Assembly: GCF_016862515.1 (NCBI RefSeq)
Contig: NZ_BONC01000008.1
Coordinates: 1 to 64,000, forward strand
Direction of reading: 5' to 3'
From: Asanoa iriomotensis
GTDB taxonomy: Bacteria > Actinomycetota > Actinomycetes > Mycobacteriales > Micromonosporaceae
DNA: 64,000 bases
Part shown: positions 1-6,996 of the stretch, one piece after another
Layout of the letters: the number at the start of each line of letters is the position of its first letter
Position numbering within the stretch: the first letter of the stretch is position 1
Position numbers and translations under genes: made by a program
The notes under the pieces: generated by a model
The model's input: only the letters and a program-made list of their open reading frames with translations
What the model was told of the DNA's origin: nothing
Databases searched by the model: none

Positions 1-261
1 ATCATCCTCGTACGACGTCAGAATCAAGCCCTTGATCGTCGGGTCGACCGCCCGCACGTCCCGACAGACGTCGATACCGCTCCCGTCCGGGAGCCGGGCG
101 TCGAGGATCATCACATCGGGCCGCAACGCCGGGATCCGCGCGGTCGCCTCGTGCGCGAGCCCGGACTCACCGACCACCTCGATGTCACCCTGGCTCTCCA
201 ACAGGTCGGTCAGGCCACGACGGACCACCTCGTGGTCGTCGAGCAGGTAAACGCGAATCAC
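1..261 (-). CDS. DosR/DevR-like response regulator, N-terminal part (runs off the left end)
   Basis: The 87 visible codons are most of a CheY-like receiver domain: the acidic pair in LLDDHEVVRRG near the N-terminus, the phospho-acceptor Asp in DVMILDARLPDG and the switch Thr in LILTSYEDD. The C-terminal LuxR-type helix-turn-helix would lie outside the window. The wording is typical of NarL/DevR regulators; DevR/DosR controls hypoxia and dormancy genes in actinobacteria. The GTG start at 261 leaves 76 bp to the divergent nitroreductase, and that gap holds two DosR-box-like motifs. Neighbouring Acg nitroreductases and a universal stress protein are classic DosR targets, so the DosR-like label rests on sequence and context. 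The cognate kinase is not visible. Confidence 0.85.
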   Translation of the reverse strand, partial: MIRVYLLDDHEVVRRGLTDLLESQGDIEVVGESGLAHEATARIPALRPDVMILDARLPDGSGIDVCRDVRAVDPTIKGLILTSYEDD

Positions 262-266
262 GCCCC

Positions 267-280
267 CACCTTAGGTCCCT
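267..280 (-). promoter_or_regulatory. DosR-box-like motif facing the response regulator gene
   Basis: Minus strand reads GGGACCTAAGGTGG. It keeps the GGGAC half of the mycobacterial DosR consensus (GGGACTTNNGGCCC) but only part of the second half. It lies 6 bp upstream of the response regulator start, so it would suit autoregulation only if the true start is further in or the transcript is leaderless. Weak alone; supported by the better box at 288. Confidence 0.35.
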
Positions 281-287
281 GGGCGTC

Positions 288-301
288 GGGACTTCCGCCC
301 C
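288..301 (+). promoter_or_regulatory. DosR-box-like motif upstream of the Acg-type nitroreductase
   Basis: Reads GGGACTTCCGCCCC against the DosR consensus GGGACTTNNGGCCC: one mismatch among the twelve specified positions. It lies 36 bp upstream of the nitroreductase ATG at 338, a position typical of DosR activation sites. The assignment is by motif similarity only. Confidence 0.55.
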
Positions 302-337
302 TGACGGGTCGCCGAACGCGCGGCGCAGGCTGGGGTC

Positions 338-1306
338 ATGCAGGCGACGACGACCGGGTACGCCATGGACGAGCTGACCGAGGCGGCCGCGCTGGCCGTC
401 CGGGCGCCGTCCATGCACAACAGCCAACCGTGGCGCTTCGCCCTCAACGACGGCGCGATCGAGGTCCGCCTCGACCCGGCCCGGCTGCCCGACATCCCGG
501 CGCGGGCCTGGGCGGGCCGGGTGAGCTGCGGTGCGGCCGTGTTCAACCTGCGGCTGGCGCTGGCCGCGCTGGGCCGCCCGCCCGCCGTGGTGGTGCGGCC
601 GGTCGACCGCGACGTGATCGCCGAACTGGTGCCCGACGTCCCGCGACCGCCCTCCGGCGCCGAACGTGCCCTCCACGCCGCCATCCCCCGCCGGTGCAGC
701 AACCGCATGCCGTTCCGCACCGAGGCGGTGCCGGCGGACCTCCGGGCCCGCCTGGTCGCCGCCGCCCGCGCGGAAGGCGGCTGGCTCGACCTGATCATCG
801 GTGCCAGCGCGGTCAACGCGCTCGCCGAGGTGGTCAACGCCGCGAACCGGGTGCTGCGCCGCGACCCCGCCTACGCGGCCGAGCTCGCCCGGTGGCGCCG
901 GGACGGCGGCAGCGCGGAGGACGGCGTCGCCGAGCGGGCCGCGGGCTACTCCCCCGAGCCGCAGGACCTGTTGCCGATGCGCGCCTTCGGCGCCCGCACC
1001 CGGCCGCCGGGCCGGGACTACGAACCCGAACCGCTCGTCGCGGTGCTCGGCACCGCCACCGACCGCGAGGCCGACCAGGTGACCGCCGGCCAGGCGCTGG
1101 AGCGGGTGCTGCTGACGGCGACCGACGCCGGCCTGGCCGTGTCGATGTTCTCGCAGGCGATCGAGGTGCCGACCGCCCGGGCCCGGTTGCGGGCCGCGCT
1201 CGGCCGCCAGGGCGTGCCCCAGCTCGTGCTCCGCATCGGCTACGGGCAGCCCGGACGGCCCACACCACGCCGGCCGGTCGCCGCCGTCATCGACCCCGAT
1301 GTCTGA
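338..1306 (+). CDS. Acg-type nitroreductase family protein
   Basis: 322 aa. The motif APSMHNSQPWRF near residue 20 is the hallmark of the Acg (Rv2032) branch of nitroreductase-fold proteins, as is the length. Acg of M. tuberculosis binds FMN in a closed pocket, has little or no nitroreductase activity, and is among the genes most induced by DosR; those are family facts, not seen here. The ATG at 338 has only a G-rich upstream stretch; an in-frame ATG at 365 is an alternative. A DosR-like box lies just upstream and the gene is divergent from a DosR-like regulator. It is convergent with a paralogue at 1310-2266, only 3 bp away. Likely role: redox or nitrosative stress in non-growing cells (inference). 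Confidence 0.82.
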   Translation: MQATTTGYAMDELTEAAALAVRAPSMHNSQPWRFALNDGAIEVRLDPARLPDIPARAWAGRVSCGAAVFNLRLALAALGRPPAVVVRPVDRDVIAELVPDVPRPPSGAERALHAAIPRRCSNRMPFRTEAVPADLRARLVAAARAEGGWLDLIIGASAVNALAEVVNAANRVLRRDPAYAAELARWRRDGGSAEDGVAERAAGYSPEPQDLLPMRAFGARTRPPGRDYEPEPLVAVLGTATDREADQVTAGQALERVLLTATDAGLAVSMFSQAIEVPTARARLRAALGRQGVPQLVLRIGYGQPGRPTPRRPVAAVIDPDV

Positions 1307-1309
1307 CCC

Positions 1310-2266
1310 TCAGCCGCGCTCCACGGTCTGGTCGACGGGCAGGCGGGGTGTCCGCGGTGTCTCACCCGGAGCGCCGACACCGAGCCGGATCACCAGGTAC
1401 GGGTATCCGACGCCCGACAGGATCCCCCGCAGCACCGTCCGGGTCGTGGCGACCTCGACGACGCCGCTGAGCGGCACCACCGACACTCCCCGCTGGACCG
1501 CGGTGAGCCAGACGGCCGCGAGGGCCATGCCGGCGCGCAACCAGGACGCCGGTGCGTCGTCGTCGCCGTAGAGGAGCACGTACTCCGCGTCCTTGTCGTG
1601 GCCGGGGCCGATCGGCAGCGTGCCCTCCACGCCGAAGTCGCGCGCCGGGACCGTCGTCTCGGGCGCCCGCCCCGGCAGCACGTCCGGCGGCAGACCGGTG
1701 CCCTCCGGCGCGGACCGGCTGGTCCAGTAGGCCAGCTCGGCCCGGATCAGTGGGTCGTCCGCCTCGATCTCGGCGGCCCGGTGTGCCGCAGCGGCCAGCT
1801 CCAGGACCTGGTCGCCGGTGAGCCGGTGCAGTCTCGCCAGACCGTGGGCCGCGGAGACGATGGCCGCGTCCGCGTCGGCCGGCAGCGCGGCGGAGACCGG
1901 CCGCCGGTCCGTGTGCCGGACTGGCATCGCGTCCACCATGCGCACCGCTTCCGGCGTGACGTCGACCCGTTCGCCCGGCACCAGTTCGGCGAGCAGGTCC
2001 GGCCGCGCCGGGTCCGGCAGGTAGTCGACCCGTGCGGCCCAGCCCTGTGCCAGCAGCGCGAGGCGGGCGTGCTCGAGCGCGGTGCCACAGCTCAGCAGCA
2101 TGAGCCGGCCGTCCGGGTCCGTGGCGGCCAGTTGCCGGCCGCGGTCGGCCGACAGCGCCAGCCGGTCCGGCAGCACCCGCCAGGCCCACGGTTGGGTGTT
2201 GTGGATCGACGGCGCGTAGCCCGCCGCGTCGGCGGCCGCCGCGAGCGGCTCTGCGATGCCCGACAT
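1310..2266 (-). CDS. Acg-type nitroreductase family protein, second copy
   Basis: 318 aa, clearly paralogous to the 338-1306 product: APSIHNTQPWAWRV near residue 20 and the same overall layout with a C-terminal RLGVG stretch. ATG start at 2266 with an AAAGGACAGG ribosome-binding stretch just upstream. It faces away from the universal stress protein gene across 165 bp, where I see only GGGAC half-sites (for example on the minus strand ending at 2320), not a full DosR box. Pairs of Acg paralogues are common in actinobacterial dormancy regulons. Substrate unknown. Confidence 0.8.
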   Translation of the reverse strand: MSGIAEPLAAAADAAGYAPSIHNTQPWAWRVLPDRLALSADRGRQLAATDPDGRLMLLSCGTALEHARLALLAQGWAARVDYLPDPARPDLLAELVPGERVDVTPEAVRMVDAMPVRHTDRRPVSAALPADADAAIVSAAHGLARLHRLTGDQVLELAAAAHRAAEIEADDPLIRAELAYWTSRSAPEGTGLPPDVLPGRAPETTVPARDFGVEGTLPIGPGHDKDAEYVLLYGDDDAPASWLRAGMALAAVWLTAVQRGVSVVPLSGVVEVATTRTVLRGILSGVGYPYLVIRLGVGAPGETPRTPRLPVDQTVERG

Positions 2267-2431
2267 CGTCCTGTCCTTTCCTCGGCCTCACCTCCAGCCA
2301 ACCCCTTCGGCGGCGGTCCCGGCAGGGCCGGGCGGCATCGGTTCGCGGGCCGGATGGCCCACGCCCGGGCCCAGAGTTGCCGCTGGTGCCGACGGTTCCG
2401 TGCCACGCTTGAAGAAGAGGGGGCGACGCCC

Positions 2432-3226
2432 GTGGACCACCGAGAGATCGTCGTCGGTACGGACGGTTCCGCCTGCGCGGCCGAGGCCGTCCGGTGGGCC
2501 GCCGCGGAGGCCGCCCTCCGCCGCGTCCCGCTGCGCGTGCTGTCCGCGCACGAGCCCGACCAGCCGGCGACGACCGCCGAGGAGGCGGCGGCCCGCGTGC
2601 GGCGCGGCGTCCGGGTGCGCGCGCAGGACGTGGCCGGGCCGGCGGTCCAGACGCTGCTGGACGCGGCCCGCGATGCCGCGATGCTCGTCGTCGGCAGCCG
2701 CGGCCGTGGCGGCGTCCGCAGTCTCCTGCTCGGCTCCGTGAGTTGGCAGGTCGCCACCCGCGCGCCCGGCCCGGTCGCCATCGTGCGCGGCGGCGAGCGC
2801 ACCGGCCCGGTGGTCGTCGGCTGCGACGGCTCCGACGCGTCGCGACCCGCGGTGGAGCTCGCCTTCGACTTCGCGGCCGCACACGGCGCCGCGCTGGTGG
2901 GCGTGCGCGCCTACTACCCGCCCTCGCCGGCGCTCGGCTTCGGCTACCAGTCGCTGGTGTACGCGCTCGACGACCGGGACCAGTCGGTGGCCGCGGACCT
3001 GACCCGCGAGCTCGACCCGTGGCGGGAGCGGTACCCGACGGTGGACGCCCGCGTCCTGGTCACGCACGGCGGTGCGGCGGACGCGCTGGTCGCGCACTCC
3101 CGCAACGCGCGGGCGGTGGTCATCGGCAGCCACGGCCACGGTCCGGTCGCCGGCACGCTGCTCGGATCGGTGTGCCCGCAACTGCTGCACCACGCCCGGT
3201 GCCCGGTCGTGGTGACACACGACTGA
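2432..3226 (+). CDS. Universal stress protein, tandem USP domains
   Basis: 264 aa made of two UspA-like domains, roughly residues 1-120 and 125-264. Each starts with the nucleotide-binding strand (IVVGTDGS; VVVGCDGS) and ends with the ATP-binding G-2x-G-9x-G(S/T) signature (GSRGRGGVRSLLLGS; GSHGHGPVAGTLLGS). The first domain is shortened in the middle. The GTG start is chosen because AAGAGGGGG lies upstream and the first domain begins directly there. Tandem USPs (Rv1996, Rv2005c, Rv2623 type) are DosR regulon members in mycobacteria. Convergent with the DoxX gene across a strong hairpin. Confidence 0.88.
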   Translation: MDHREIVVGTDGSACAAEAVRWAAAEAALRRVPLRVLSAHEPDQPATTAEEAAARVRRGVRVRAQDVAGPAVQTLLDAARDAAMLVVGSRGRGGVRSLLLGSVSWQVATRAPGPVAIVRGGERTGPVVVGCDGSDASRPAVELAFDFAAAHGAALVGVRAYYPPSPALGFGYQSLVYALDDRDQSVAADLTRELDPWRERYPTVDARVLVTHGGAADALVAHSRNARAVVIGSHGHGPVAGTLLGSVCPQLLHHARCPVVVTHD

Positions 3227-3227
3227 C

Positions 3228-3253
3228 GGGGCACCGCCGGCCGGCGGTGCCCC
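3228..3253. terminator. Bidirectional hairpin terminator between USP and doxX genes
   Basis: A perfect 26-nt palindrome (two 13-nt arms, GGGGCACCGCCGG and its complement, no spacer) starts 1 nt after the USP stop and ends 15 nt before the convergent DoxX stop. There is no U-tract on either side, as is usual in high-G+C actinobacteria. Confidence 0.75.
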
Positions 3254-3268
3254 GAACGTGGTGCGGTG

Positions 3269-3820
3269 CTACTTGAGCCAGGGCAGTCGCCGCACGATCG
3301 GCAGCGTCTCCCAGTAGCCGCCGAGGCCCAGCGTGCGGCCCGCGCCGACGAGCGCCAGGCCGACCATCACGGCCGCGCTGATCAGGTGCTCGTCCAGGAA
3401 GGGGTTGCTGGCGGGCGGCAGCGCGACCGACCACATCAGCACGTAGAGCAGGGCGCCCGAGACCGCCGCGACCCGCATGCCGATGCCGAGAGCGAAGGCC
3501 AACCCGATGCCGAGCAGGCCGAGCATGAACGCCCAGTTGGCGAAGGCCGTGCCGGCCAGGTTGTGGTAGAGGCCGGCGAACGGGCCCTCGGCCCCGCTCA
3601 GGAAGCCCTTGGTGGGGCTGCCGCCGTTGAGCCAGGAACGCTCCGCGGGGGTGGCGAAGCCGAGCCCGAAAACCTTGTCCAGGAACGCCCACAGGAAGGT
3701 GAACGCGAACGCCAGGCGGACGCCCGCCCACACGTACCGCGCCGCCCTCCCCGCGGTCGTCTCGCCGGTGACCGCCGGAGCGGTCGTCCGCGCGGTGTGC
3801 CGCTCTGCCATCGCGGTCAT
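3269..3820 (-). CDS. DoxX-family membrane protein
   Basis: 183 aa with four hydrophobic segments after a polar N-terminus of about 30 residues, typical of DoxX/DoxD: an aromatic first segment (LAFAFTFLWAFLDKVFGLGF), the loop with NGGSPTKGF, then FMLGLLGIGLAFALGIGMR and a C-terminal AAVMVGLALVGAGRTLGL segment. DoxX proteins are implicated in redox and thiol stress membrane complexes. ATG at 3820 preceded by GAGAGG 11 nt upstream. It is divergent from the GGDEF-EAL gene; three DosR-box-like motifs lie in the shared region, so co-induction with the USP and nitroreductases is plausible. Confidence 0.8.
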   Translation of the reverse strand: MTAMAERHTARTTAPAVTGETTAGRAARYVWAGVRLAFAFTFLWAFLDKVFGLGFATPAERSWLNGGSPTKGFLSGAEGPFAGLYHNLAGTAFANWAFMLGLLGIGLAFALGIGMRVAAVSGALLYVLMWSVALPPASNPFLDEHLISAAVMVGLALVGAGRTLGLGGYWETLPIVRRLPWLK

Positions 3821-3846
3821 GGTGCCCACGTCCTCTCGTGTCCTCC

Positions 3847-3863
3847 GGGTCCTGTCTGGACCC
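3847..3863. promoter_or_regulatory. Inverted repeat in the doxX leader
   Basis: Perfect inverted repeat GGGTCC-TGTCT-GGACCC, 27 bp upstream of the DoxX start. Could be an operator or part of an extra degenerate DosR-type site; no regulator assigned. Confidence 0.3.
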
Positions 3864-3921
3864 ACGTCGATTCCACGCCCTTCACGGCCGGCACAGCAGT
3901 GCCGCTGGACCACACCTGCAC

Positions 3922-3935
3922 GGGACTCCCGTCCC
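3922..3935. promoter_or_regulatory. DosR-box-like motif 1 in the doxX / GGDEF-EAL divergent promoter
   Basis: Reads GGGACTCCCGTCCC, nearly the full palindromic DosR consensus core GGGACTWWAGTCCC (only the central three positions differ). It lies 101 bp upstream of the DoxX start and 121 bp upstream of the GGDEF-EAL start, and is followed by a second box 23 bp further on (start to start). Tandem boxes are typical of strongly DosR-induced genes. Confidence 0.6.
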
Positions 3936-3944
3936 GTACCCGCC

Positions 3945-3958
3945 GGGACCTTCGCCCC
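3945..3958. promoter_or_regulatory. DosR-box-like motif 2 in the same divergent promoter
   Basis: Reads GGGACCTTCGCCCC, close to GGGACTTNNGGCCC and almost the same as the box at 288. Start-to-start spacing from the box at 3922 is 23 bp, about two helical turns, which puts both on one face of the DNA. Confidence 0.58.
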
Positions 3959-4002
3959 GCGCCGACATTGGCCGGACGGGCCCGGAGGCATGCGAGGACC
4001 AT

Positions 4003-4016
4003 GGGACGAGGGGCCT
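4003..4016 (+). promoter_or_regulatory. Possible third DosR-box-like motif before the GGDEF-EAL gene
   Basis: Reads GGGACGAGGGGCCT: GGGAC and GGCC are placed as in the consensus, with mismatches at positions 6, 7 and 14. It lies 41 bp upstream of the GGDEF-EAL ATG, the usual distance for activation. Weaker than the boxes at 3922 and 3945. Confidence 0.38.
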
Positions 4017-4056
4017 TGTCGCCCAGCCCCGCGTACGAGAGGAGGCCCCGTCGTCG

Positions 4057-6996
4057 ATGTGGGGCCGATGGTCCATGGCCGTCTACGCGTGCCTCTGCCT
4101 GGCAGGCGTGTTGCTCTACGCCGTCGGGCAACTCACCAGCGGGGTGGCAGTGGTCGGTGTGACGTCGACGGCCGCGGTCCTGCTGGCCGTCCGGCACTAC
4201 CAGCCGCGCCGGCGAAACTCGTGGCTGGCCCTGGCCGCCAGCCTGTTCCTGACGATGCTCGGCAGGATCGTCTACGACGCGCTGCCAGGCCAGTACGGCC
4301 AGAAACCACTGACGTGGATCGTCTGGCTGATCCACCTGACGACACTGGTCCTCTTCACGGCCGGCATGGTCGGGCTCGCCCGGCACACCCGGGAGCGCAC
4401 CGTGACCCTGGTCCTGGACACCGCGATCGTCGTGCTGGGAGCGGGGCTGCTCTTCGGCATCCTGATCGGCGTGCCGTACGCCATCGCTCCGGCCGGTGGC
4501 ATATGGGCGGCGGCCCGGATCGGCTACGTCGCGCGTGACGTGGTCGTCATCGCCGCCACGATCCATCTCGTCACGTCGGCCCGGTGGAGTGTCTCGTCGG
4601 CGCTGCTGGCGACCGGCCCGGTCGGCCTCGTCGTCTACGACGTGCTGTACCGACTCGGCCGGGTCCGCGGTGACTTCCTCCAGCAGAGCCCGATCCTGCT
4701 GGGCTTCCTGGGGTTCTTCGTCGCGATCGGGGCGGCTGCCCTCGTCCCGTCGATGCGCTCGTTCGACGAGCCCGACGGCGAGCAGGACCTCGATCGGGAC
4801 CCCAGGCTCCGGCTGGGGTTGGTGGCGCTGCTGGCACTGCTCCCGTCCGCGCTGCTGCTGTCGAGCGCGGTCGACATGGCGCCATGGGTGCGGCCGCTGG
4901 TGACCGCGGTGTCCACGGTGATCCTGGGGCTGGCGCTGTTCCGGCTCGTCGATGTGTCGTACCAGTTGCGCCGACGGGTCGCCCGGGAACGGATCGCCGG
5001 CCGGGCGACAGCCGATCTCGCGGACGCGCGCGACTCAGGTGGCGTGACAGCGGCGACCGAGCGCGCCGCCGGCGACCTGTTGGCCGGCCCGGTCCAGGTG
5101 ACGGTCGGCGGGGACGTGCCGGACGTCCAGCCGGCGGCCGGGGTCGTGCTGGTCGGTGGGCCCACGGACGACGGCCGGCCGGCCGTCTCGATCAGCGGCG
5201 ACCCGCAGCGGATCAACCGCGTCCGCGCGCCGCTCGCGTCACTCGCGCAGCAGGCGAGCGACGCGCTGGAGCGGATCCGGCTCAACCAGTCCGTGATCAA
5301 GTACGCCAGCGAGAGCTACTTCCGCACGCTGGTCCAGAACGCCACCGACGTGATCATGATCGTCGACCAGTCGACGGTGATCCGGTACGCGAGCCCGTCG
5401 TCGCTGGCGATCTTCGGCGCCCACGTCGCGCCGTCGCTGCGGGTCACGGACCTGCTCGGCCCCAAGGACGAGGCGGACGCGCTCGCCCTCTGCGACCGCG
5501 CCGCCACGGCCGCGCCGGGCGAGGAGGTGCGGGCACAGCACGACTGGACGGTCCGGGCGCCGGACGGCCAGGTCTCGCACCTCTCGGCCACCTGCCGTGA
5601 CCTTCGCGAGGAACCCTCGATCGGTGCGTTCGTGCTCACGCTCCGGAACGTCACGGCGCAACGCACGCTCGAGCGGGAGCTGACCAGGCAGGCGTACGTG
5701 GATCCGCTGACCGGTTTGAGCCGGCGGGAGTACTTCAGCGAGCGGCTCGAGTCGCTCGGCCGCCACGTCCGCGAGGACGGCAAGCTCGGCGCGGTCTTCT
5801 TCATCGATCTCGACGACCTGAAGCTCGTCAACGACAGCTACGGACACAACGTCGGCGACGAGGTGCTGCGCGTGGTCGGGCACCGCTTGCAGGGTTTCAC
5901 CAGCGGCATGCCGGACGGGGTCGAGTCCATGGCCGCCCGCATCGGTGGTGACGAGTTCGCCGTGCTCCTGGGTGGCGCGTCGACCGAGGCCGAGCTCGCC
6001 GGCACGGCGGACCGGCTGGTGCAGCTCCTGGGGCAGCCCGTCCAGGTCGGCGGCCAGGAGATCCTGTGCGCGGCGAGCCTGGGCCTGGCTACCACCGACG
6101 ACGCCAGCGACGGCGTCGAGTTGCTGCGCGACGCGGACATCGCGTTGTACGCGGCCAAGAACGCGGGCAAAGGCCAGTGGCGGCGGTTCCGGCGGTCCAT
6201 GCACGACTCGCTGGCGGCGCGGATGGAACTGCGCACCGCGCTCGACCGGGCGATCCGGCACGACGAGCTGCGCCTGGCGTACCAGCCGATCGTCGGGCTG
6301 TCGGACCGGTCCGTGGTCGGCTACGAGGCGCTCGTGCGCTGGCGGCATCCCCGCCGCGGAGCCCTGCGCCCCGCGCAGTTCATCGGTGTGGCCGAGGAGT
6401 CTGGGCTCGTGCTGCGGATGGGCGAGTGGGTGCTGGACAACGCCCTGCGGTTCGCCAGCGGGTGGCGGGGCAACGGGCGACGGCCGGACCCGTACCTGGC
6501 CGTGAACGTGTCGGGCCGCCAGCTCGTCAACACCGGCTTCGTGGACATGCTGCGCGGCAAGCTGGCCGACCACGGTATGCCGGCGGAACGGGTGGTCATG
6601 GAGATCACCGAGAGCACGCTGCTGCGCGAGGGCAACGCCGTGTGGAACGACCTGAGCCGGTTGCGCCGCGCCGGGATCCGGGTCGCCGTCGACGACTTCG
6701 GCACGGGCTACTCGGCGCTGAGCCACCTCACCGACATCCCGCTCGACATCGTGAAGCTGGACCGCTCCTTCGTGAGCTCCCTCGTCACGTCGGCCAAGCA
6801 ACGACAGCTCGTGCGCGGCATCGTCGACATCGCCGACGGCCTGGACCTGACCGTGGTCGCCGAGGGCATCGAGACCGAGCCCGAGTCCGCGGCCGTGACG
6901 GAGGCCGGCTGCCGGTTCGGGCAGGGCTACCTGTTCGGCCGCCCGATGCCACCCGACGCCGTCGCCGCCGACATGTCCCCTAACTCTCGACGGTGA
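4057..6996 (+). CDS. Membrane-bound PAS-GGDEF-EAL cyclic-di-GMP enzyme
   Basis: 979 aa. About ten membrane segments fill residues 1-310 (a MASE-like sensor), then a linker, a PAS domain (about 419-535), a GGDEF domain with intact GGDEF at 630-634, and an EAL domain with YEALVRW (EAL at 757-759), EITES, DDFGTGYSAL and KLDRSF. Both active sites look complete, so it could make and break c-di-GMP. ATG at 4057 is preceded by GGAGG 11 nt upstream; reading frames further upstream lack a ribosome-binding site. DosR-like boxes in its promoter suggest induction in the dormancy response, which would link c-di-GMP turnover to oxygen or redox state (inference). Its 3' end overlaps the convergent recQ gene by 17 bp. 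Confidence 0.9.
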   Translation: MWGRWSMAVYACLCLAGVLLYAVGQLTSGVAVVGVTSTAAVLLAVRHYQPRRRNSWLALAASLFLTMLGRIVYDALPGQYGQKPLTWIVWLIHLTTLVLFTAGMVGLARHTRERTVTLVLDTAIVVLGAGLLFGILIGVPYAIAPAGGIWAAARIGYVARDVVVIAATIHLVTSARWSVSSALLATGPVGLVVYDVLYRLGRVRGDFLQQSPILLGFLGFFVAIGAAALVPSMRSFDEPDGEQDLDRDPRLRLGLVALLALLPSALLLSSAVDMAPWVRPLVTAVSTVILGLALFRLVDVSYQLRRRVARERIAGRATADLADARDSGGVTAATERAAGDLLAGPVQVTVGGDVPDVQPAAGVVLVGGPTDDGRPAVSISGDPQRINRVRAPLASLAQQASDALERIRLNQSVIKYASESYFRTLVQNATDVIMIVDQSTVIRYASPSSLAIFGAHVAPSLRVTDLLGPKDEADALALCDRAATAAPGEEVRAQHDWTVRAPDGQVSHLSATCRDLREEPSIGAFVLTLRNVTAQRTLERELTRQAYVDPLTGLSRREYFSERLESLGRHVREDGKLGAVFFIDLDDLKLVNDSYGHNVGDEVLRVVGHRLQGFTSGMPDGVESMAARIGGDEFAVLLGGASTEAELAGTADRLVQLLGQPVQVGGQEILCAASLGLATTDDASDGVELLRDADIALYAAKNAGKGQWRRFRRSMHDSLAARMELRTALDRAIRHDELRLAYQPIVGLSDRSVVGYEALVRWRHPRRGALRPAQFIGVAEESGLVLRMGEWVLDNALRFASGWRGNGRRPDPYLAVNVSGRQLVNTGFVDMLRGKLADHGMPAERVVMEITESTLLREGNAVWNDLSRLRRAGIRVAVDDFGTGYSALSHLTDIPLDIVKLDRSFVSSLVTSAKQRQLVRGIVDIADGLDLTVVAEGIETEPESAAVTEAGCRFGQGYLFGRPMPPDAVAADMSPNSRR

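Noticed and set aside
2267-2431. DosR box upstream of the tandem USP gene
   Set aside because: Only GGGAC/GGTCCC half-sites are seen; no 14-bp match like those at 288 or 3945.
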